A stretch of DNA of 60,621 bases from assembly GCA_905178155.1 (NCBI GenBank), contig CAJINV010000026.1, positions 1 to 60,621 of the forward strand, in the 5' to 3' direction. A program made the translations under genes and the position numbers. The notes under the pieces were generated by a model, which was not told the DNA's origin, ran no database searches, and was given only the letters and a program-made list of their open reading frames with translations. Source of the DNA: Amoebophrya sp. A120 (taxonomy: Eukaryota; Sar; Dinophyceae; Syndiniales; Amoebophryaceae). Each line of letters begins with the position of its first letter. The stretch's first letter is position 1. Below are positions 56,401-60,621 of the stretch, piece by piece.

Positions 56401-59400
56401 ATAACAGTGCACAGCTCCCCCGTGGTCACCGCCTCGTTTGTCATGCAAAATCCCAAATCCATCTTTTCTATTAGTTACTCTTTGGCACTTCTTGCATGAC
56501 AGGTTCCGGAAGCCGAAACAGCACTAGAATTATCGGTCGCGAAGTTGTCATGCAAAAGCTGCACCCATGCCAGCACTTGTGCTGCTGCTCATGCGTTTTA
56601 AATAAAAAATGCGGGCCGAGGGGGGGGGGGTGTGCACCCATCTCATACCTTGTTTTTCCAATCCACAAAAGGGTCCGCGACGAAAGAGCCCAAAACCGCG
56701 GACAGCGTATCACGATTATTCTGGATCACCTTCATGAAGACCTCGCAGCTGTGCCGGTAAAGTCCCTCCACGCCCGTTACGCCGAGCGGCGTGACGCAGT
56801 TCGCGGTCAACCGGAAGGGCACAACCTCCGGCTTCGCGAGGTGCAATCCCCGCCCGAATAAGCAGTCGAAGTCGACATGCACGATAGAGCCGGAGACTTT
56901 GTCGATCAGAATGTTTTCCCCGTGCCGATCTCCCAGTCCAAGGATGTACCCGAGCATAGACCACACCGCCAGAGATTTCGCATAGGTATTCCTCCGCGCC
57001 AGCCAGTCGCTGGGGTCCGCGCTTGTCCGCTGGTACCAGAGGTGCAACACCGGCGGGTGTCGCGGGACCAGTTTTGTCAGGTAATCCATGTTATGGATTG
57101 CAAAAGTGTCTGGGTCTAGAAGATTCTGAGATCATTTGTCATGCAGTTTCTTCAAGCTCCCCCACGTCTGGAATGCAGGGCCTAGCATCACAGGTTCTGG
57201 AGCTCCTTGGTGATGCGTACTCTGCATGAGAAATGCCCTCTCAGCATGACCAGAAGTGGGCACCTTTTGCACGTTCTGCACCACAGATCTTTTTAGGATC
57301 CGAACCACGCATCACAAGTTCGGATCCTTCCAGACAACCAGGGATATTTGCATTTGATACATGTAGGTCTCCGCCAGTTTGTGCTCCGCGGTCCACTCCA
57401 TCGCGGCGGGGTATCTCTTGTGCAGGCGTTCAAGATTCTGTTTTATGCAATGCAAGTACTTATGTCTGGTTCTGGAAACTTGTAATGCTGGGTTGGGAAT
57501 AGTGAAAGCTCTGTAATGCTGCACAGGCAAACATGAGAAATATCTGCGCTAATTGGTGTTGCACTTTCCGCATGACAAACTGCATTATTGCATGACAAGT
57601 AAAAGGATCTCTTCCTGGACAAGCATCACAAACTCTTCAGTCATGGCAGACAAGCATGACAAACCTTCTATTCATCCAGACCCAGACCACATGTTTGCAG
57701 TGCATATGTTCTTGCTCGATGCAATTTCGCATGGGGACGGTGTTCTGCACCCACTCTAGCAAGCCGTGGTTCTCGGTTAGGGTGTATACATTGCAAATGT
57801 GTCTGGGTTTGGAAAACTGCTAGTTTGTCATGCGCGTCCCGCATGACTCTTAACTCTGTGATGCATGCGCCGGAAAAGAGCCTTTTTCCTGTCATGCAGA
57901 AGCGCAGTTTGCCATGCGGAACTCGCAACACATAGCAGCTCCAAAACTTGTAGTGCTTGGCTGCGCATTGCAGTGTGCCCATCACTGGCAGATTTGCATA
58001 CACAAATTTCCAGGCCCAGATGACATGTTTGCAAGTGATAGGGTGGTGACCGTGTAGTGGCGGATCTCGAGTATCCTGAGTGAAAACGTCCCCATACCAG
58101 AGTTGTCATGCAATTCTGCATGCTAAAAAAGTCTCTCATGCGGAGCCCTACGAGAAGCCTTTTCTGTTAGTGTTTTGGAATTTGTTACGCTAGAATCAGC
58201 ATGCTAGGCTAGGTCTGTGTTGCTGCTGAACTAGCGAATAACCGGATTACACTACGAGGACAAACTTATCATGCAAAACGACCAAAGCTGGTTGACTTGT
58301 CTAGCAGATTTCCCATCTTAACTCTGGTGTGGGGACGTTTTTAATCAGGATATCGAGTTTCCTTTGCATAGACTCGCCGTTGCGCCGTAAAAGCTTGTTG
58401 AGCAAGTTGCACAATTCCATGACCCTTTTGTCTTTCTTCAAGTCGCCCCGCTGCTCCATTTTCCCCAGAAAGGGGTACAGATTCCCATCCGACCCCTTGA
58501 TAGTGACCTTCTTTGGCTTTACCTTGCTGTTCATGACATTCACTCGGTCGATGCACCGGTCAATAAACACTTCCGAGCAGGAGCTCGTGCCGGAATTGCT
58601 CGGGTTCTGCGTGTTCATCTGACCCATTTGCTCGTTGATCTGCAGCATCACCTGCGATTGATCGTACCCCGCCTGAATGCTGGACTCCGCAGCGGAGCTT
58701 TGCCCCCCGACCGTTTGTCCCGACACGACATGGGAATCGGGAAGCACGTATGTATTGCAAATATCCCTGGATGTCTGGAAGTAGAGCGCAAACTTCTGAG
58801 GCGCACTTCAAATGACGCAAATTTCTGTCATGCATGGACAGCAACAGTCTCCCACTTCTTATCACCGACGGCAGAAATTTATCATGCGGATTAGGCATTA
58901 AGAAGCCTCCGCGAAACCTCTGATGCTAGGGCTGGCATGCCATACCTGCTTAGTTAGGAAAAAACAGCATGACAAACATCAGCACTCATCCAGACCCAGA
59001 CATGTAATTCGCATTTGATAGCACCGCGAAGCACTTCGTTGCGGGCACTAACACCGCGCACCGGTACAAGGGAACCTGTCGCTGCTCATTGCCTTCCAAG
59101 ATCTTCACGACACTCGGGTTACCGAGAAATTTCAGGTACGTAGTGTGGTGCTGGTGCAGAGACAGGCATCAAAAGGAAAAAACTCCCTCCCCATATCGAA
59201 ACGAAATTTCTGATGCTGGAATTGCGTACACAAATCAGCCTTGTCTTGCCGTGGATGACTGCAGGCCCATATCAAGCCTGTGCGAAGAGGTTTTGGCCTA
59301 GGCGCTCAGCATGAAAAAGGTCTATGCTTTAGGCCCATCAGCATCACAAACCGCCGGAATAATGCGGAGGGCCTAATTGGGTTTGCTTTTTTGCAAGGCA

Positions 59401-60621
59401 GACGCGGTTTGTGACCACAAATCACCATCGCAAATTTCCAAAAATATACCTTTTCAATATGGGGAGGGAGGATTTTCGCTTGTGATAAAAGTATGGTTCG
59501 GTTTTCGGGTACGTCCGTGATAAGTTTCAAAAAGGCTTGCTGCCAGTAGCAATGCGTCGCACGGTATGCATTGCAAATATGTCTGGGTCTGGAGCGCTGC
59601 AACTTGTCATGCTAATTCTGGATAGTGCAAAAATCTGTGTTGCGTGATTACCAAAAGCTGTCCACGTTTGACCAAGTTGAAAGGCTGTTTGTCATGCAGG
59701 CGAGGCATGATAGAGGTCGCGCAGAATCTGTCATGCCAGAGCACGTATGACAGACTTCATGCGTCATGGAAAAACTGCATTGCATAGCGTTGCATCCTTC
59801 CAGACCCGACATATTTGCAGTTGATACACGGTAGAAATGCCGGGCTTCTCTCGTCTGGAGGTAGTACGCGAGCACGCTGTTGGACCGCACTTGATTATAC
59901 TGTCCGGCGGGAATCGCGCCCGAGGGTGGATATGGGGTGCTCAGACGTTACATTCTCAACTGTTGCATGAATTTGTCATGCAAAAGCACCATCATCATCC
60001 TCACGATCAAGCTGCTCCGCATGACAAATTTTCGAAGGGCTAAGCCGCGCCTAAATCTGCGCCAAACTTATAATATATATAATGCAAAAGGCGCAATCTT
60101 CCTCCTTTCACTTTTGCGTTACTAATTCATGTAACAGTTGAGAATGTAACATTTGAGAACTCCATAGTGGAAAGCCTCTATTTTTGCTTTCCTTATTGTT
60201 CCCCGCAGCTCCTCCACTTGTGTTACCTCCGTGATGGTGATGCTGATTATTTTGATTGTTTTCACCAACTCCCGGTGGGGAGCTCCCGACCAAGCCCGTG
60301 CCCTGCAGGCTGCTGTAGGTGATTTTCCCGAGGCAAAGCTGCTCCATGCTTTTCAGCTCCTCGGCACTGATGCCTTGGTAATCCCTTAGGAACTATCAAA
60401 TGCAAAAATGTCTGGGTCTGGAAGAATCCAACTTGTCATGCTGTTTTGGATTCTAAAAAAATCTGTATTGCATGAGCAGCAAAGAGAGTCCAAGTTTTGC
60501 TATACGGAAAGAGCATTTGTCATGGGGTATAGGCATCAGGAAGCCCTCACAAAATCTGTGATGCTAGGGCATGCATCACAGACATCAGGAGTCATGCAAA
60601 ATGTGCATGACAAACCTGGCA
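53431..60621 (-). CDS. ATR: ATR-type PIKK checkpoint kinase, C-terminal part (5' end outside window)
   Basis: Serine/threonine kinase of the DNA-damage and replication checkpoint, nuclear. Exons: 60388-60158, 59934-59827, 59559-59488, 59161-59021, 58743-58353, 58066-58041, 57779-57707, 57438-57360, 57086-56648, 56394-56348, 56080-56000, 53919-53792, 53479-53431. About 620 residues are visible. PIKK N-lobe: KPKKVTIKGSDGNLYPFLGK, then DKRVMELCNLLNKLLRRNGE, EIRHYTVTTLTENHGLLEW. Catalytic and activation loops: GYILGLGDRHGENILID, then VHVDFDCLFGRG and VPFRLTANCV. FATC end: QVDAIIQAARDLRNLQQMYV-GWASWL. The H-G-E-N and D-F-D residues are intact, so it looks functional. Eleven complete introners plus one at the edge are removed, and a 2,080-bp GT-AG intron (53920-55999) precedes the FATC exons. 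ATR rather than ATM or TOR is judged from the KGSDG to FATC motif set and the RHPPVLHLWYQRTSADPSDW segment. Confidence 0.93.
53485..53791. mobile_element. Introner, family H
   Basis: Perfect TCGCG at 53480 and 53792. Splits the FATC domain (Ala-Arg-Asp, then Leu-Arg-Asn). Confidence 0.95.
54070..54945. repeat. 21-bp repeat array inside the ATR-type intron
   Basis: About 40 units of GGCGAGAAGTCGAAAGCCCTT and variants (GGCGAGAAGTTGACCACCTCC) with occasional 2-7 bp indels. Confidence 0.9.
55074..55914. repeat. 33-bp direct repeat
   Basis: ACGCGACGAGCAACTATGCC plus TCACACCAAGGGA occurs at 55074-55106 and 55882-55914, identical. Confidence 0.85.
56086..56347. mobile_element. Introner, family A
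   Basis: Perfect GTTCA at 56081 and 56348. Closely similar to the edge element at 60394 (shared AAAAAAATCTGTATTGCATG). Confidence 0.95.
56400..56647. mobile_element. Introner, family D; the only perfect-duplication element that can use GT-AG
   Basis: Perfect CCTTG at 56395 and 56648. On the minus strand AAG|GTATGAG...CAAG|G is possible. Confidence 0.95.
57092..57359. mobile_element. Introner, family A
   Basis: Perfect CATGT at 57087 and 57360. Joins Glu-Thr-Tyr-Met to Asp-Tyr-Leu. Confidence 0.95.
57444..57706. mobile_element. Introner, family A
   Basis: Flanks TGTTT and TGTTC. Excision in frame. Confidence 0.92.
57785..58040. mobile_element. Introner, family A
   Basis: Perfect GGGTG at 57780 and 58041. 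Leaves a 26-nt exon on its right. Confidence 0.95.
58072..58352. mobile_element. Introner, family B
   Basis: Perfect TCGAG at 58067 and 58353. Joins Arg-Lys-Leu to Glu-Ile-Arg, matching ATR. Confidence 0.95.
58749..59020. mobile_element. Introner, family A
   Basis: Flanks GCACG and GCACC. The right arm has a TAATTC insertion. Confidence 0.9.
59167..59487. mobile_element. Introner, family G
   Basis: Flanks ACAGG and AAAGT (diverged). Arms GGAAAAAACTCCCTCCCCAT and ATGGGGAGGGAGGATTTT. In frame. Confidence 0.85.
59565..59826. mobile_element. Introner, family A
   Basis: Perfect CACGG at 59560 and 59827. Confidence 0.95.
59940..60157. mobile_element. Introner, family F
   Basis: Ends CTCAGACGTTACATTCTCAA and TTGAGAATGTAACATTTGAG. 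No clear duplication. Excision plus 5 nt is in frame. Confidence 0.85.
60394..60621. mobile_element. Introner, family A, cut by window edge
   Basis: Left arm intact; left duplication should be GGAAC. The right arm is outside. Confidence 0.88.

Noticed and set aside
57087-57364. U12-type AT-AC intron at this introner
   Set aside because: The CATGT duplication happens to allow AT...AC, but the other elements do not and no conserved ATATCC donor or branch box recurs.
933-60621. An autonomous transposase for the introners
   Set aside because: No element is longer than about 373 bp and no frame in the window resembles a transposase.

Overview
The window reads as nuclear DNA of a eukaryotic alga-like protist. 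The best match is a dinoflagellate-lineage parasite of the Amoebophrya (Syndiniales) type. This is inferred from short intron-like inverted-repeat elements ('introners') cutting nearly every gene, from all recognised genes lying on one strand, and from a small Lys/Ala-rich basic protein. There is no bacterial operon, ribosome binding site, CRISPR array or tRNA that I can support.

Layout (all supported genes are on the minus strand, so they read right to left). 0.4-5 kb: a membrane protein gene, a 108-aa acidic protein gene with four introners, and a Lys/Ala-rich basic protein. 6.5-10.1 kb: an unrecognised multi-exon gene, weaker coding blocks, and an 88-aa single-span membrane protein. 10.9-13.8 kb: a coiled-coil protein gene. 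16.2-21.5 kb: a 986-aa coiled-coil protein. 23-29.6 kb: a small two-block gene and a tandem pair of large, introner-free paralogues, one with an in-frame stop. 30.4-44.2 kb: three type II membrane protein genes in a row. The middle one is a clear GT14 core-2/I-branching glycosyltransferase of 751 aa, and the other two are glycosyltransferase-like. 44.6-45.5 kb: an 11-bp minisatellite. 46.6-47.2 kb: thioredoxin. 47.8-53.1 kb: satellite and GAGAGG-rich repeats. 53.4 kb to the right edge: the 3' half of an ATR-type PIKK checkpoint kinase gene.

The main discovery is the introner population. I mapped about 59 elements, 109-373 bp long. They fall into at least eleven families with different terminal inverted repeats. 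Family labels used below: A (TATCAAATGCAAA, then TGTCTGGGTCTGGAAG), B (TATCCTGAGTAAAAACG, then TCCCCACCCC), C (TATCCTGTGCAAAAG at one end), D (TATGAGAGTGCAC), E (TATCGCAAGAAAAAAC), F (CTCA...TGAG ends), G (GAAAAATGCCTCC, then CCATAT), H (TATGGAAGTGTCAG), I (TATCCACAAAAAAACAACC), J (TATGCAATAAAAATTTG), K (TATCCACAGTAAATTTC). Almost all begin TAT, end ATA and are flanked by a 5-bp target duplication. Removing one element plus one duplication copy restores the reading frame at 51 sites. That rule rebuilds a complete 751-aa GT14 enzyme, a continuous ATR kinase/FATC region, and proteins of 1046, 986, 449, 108 and 88 aa. For 28 of the 29 elements with a perfect duplication, no GT-AG intron is possible at that excision point, so splicing must be non-canonical. 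Ordinary GT-AG introns occur beside them in the same genes.

Coordinates of element ends can slide within the 5-bp duplication. Exon lists are my manual reconstruction and were checked by reading frame, not by transcripts.
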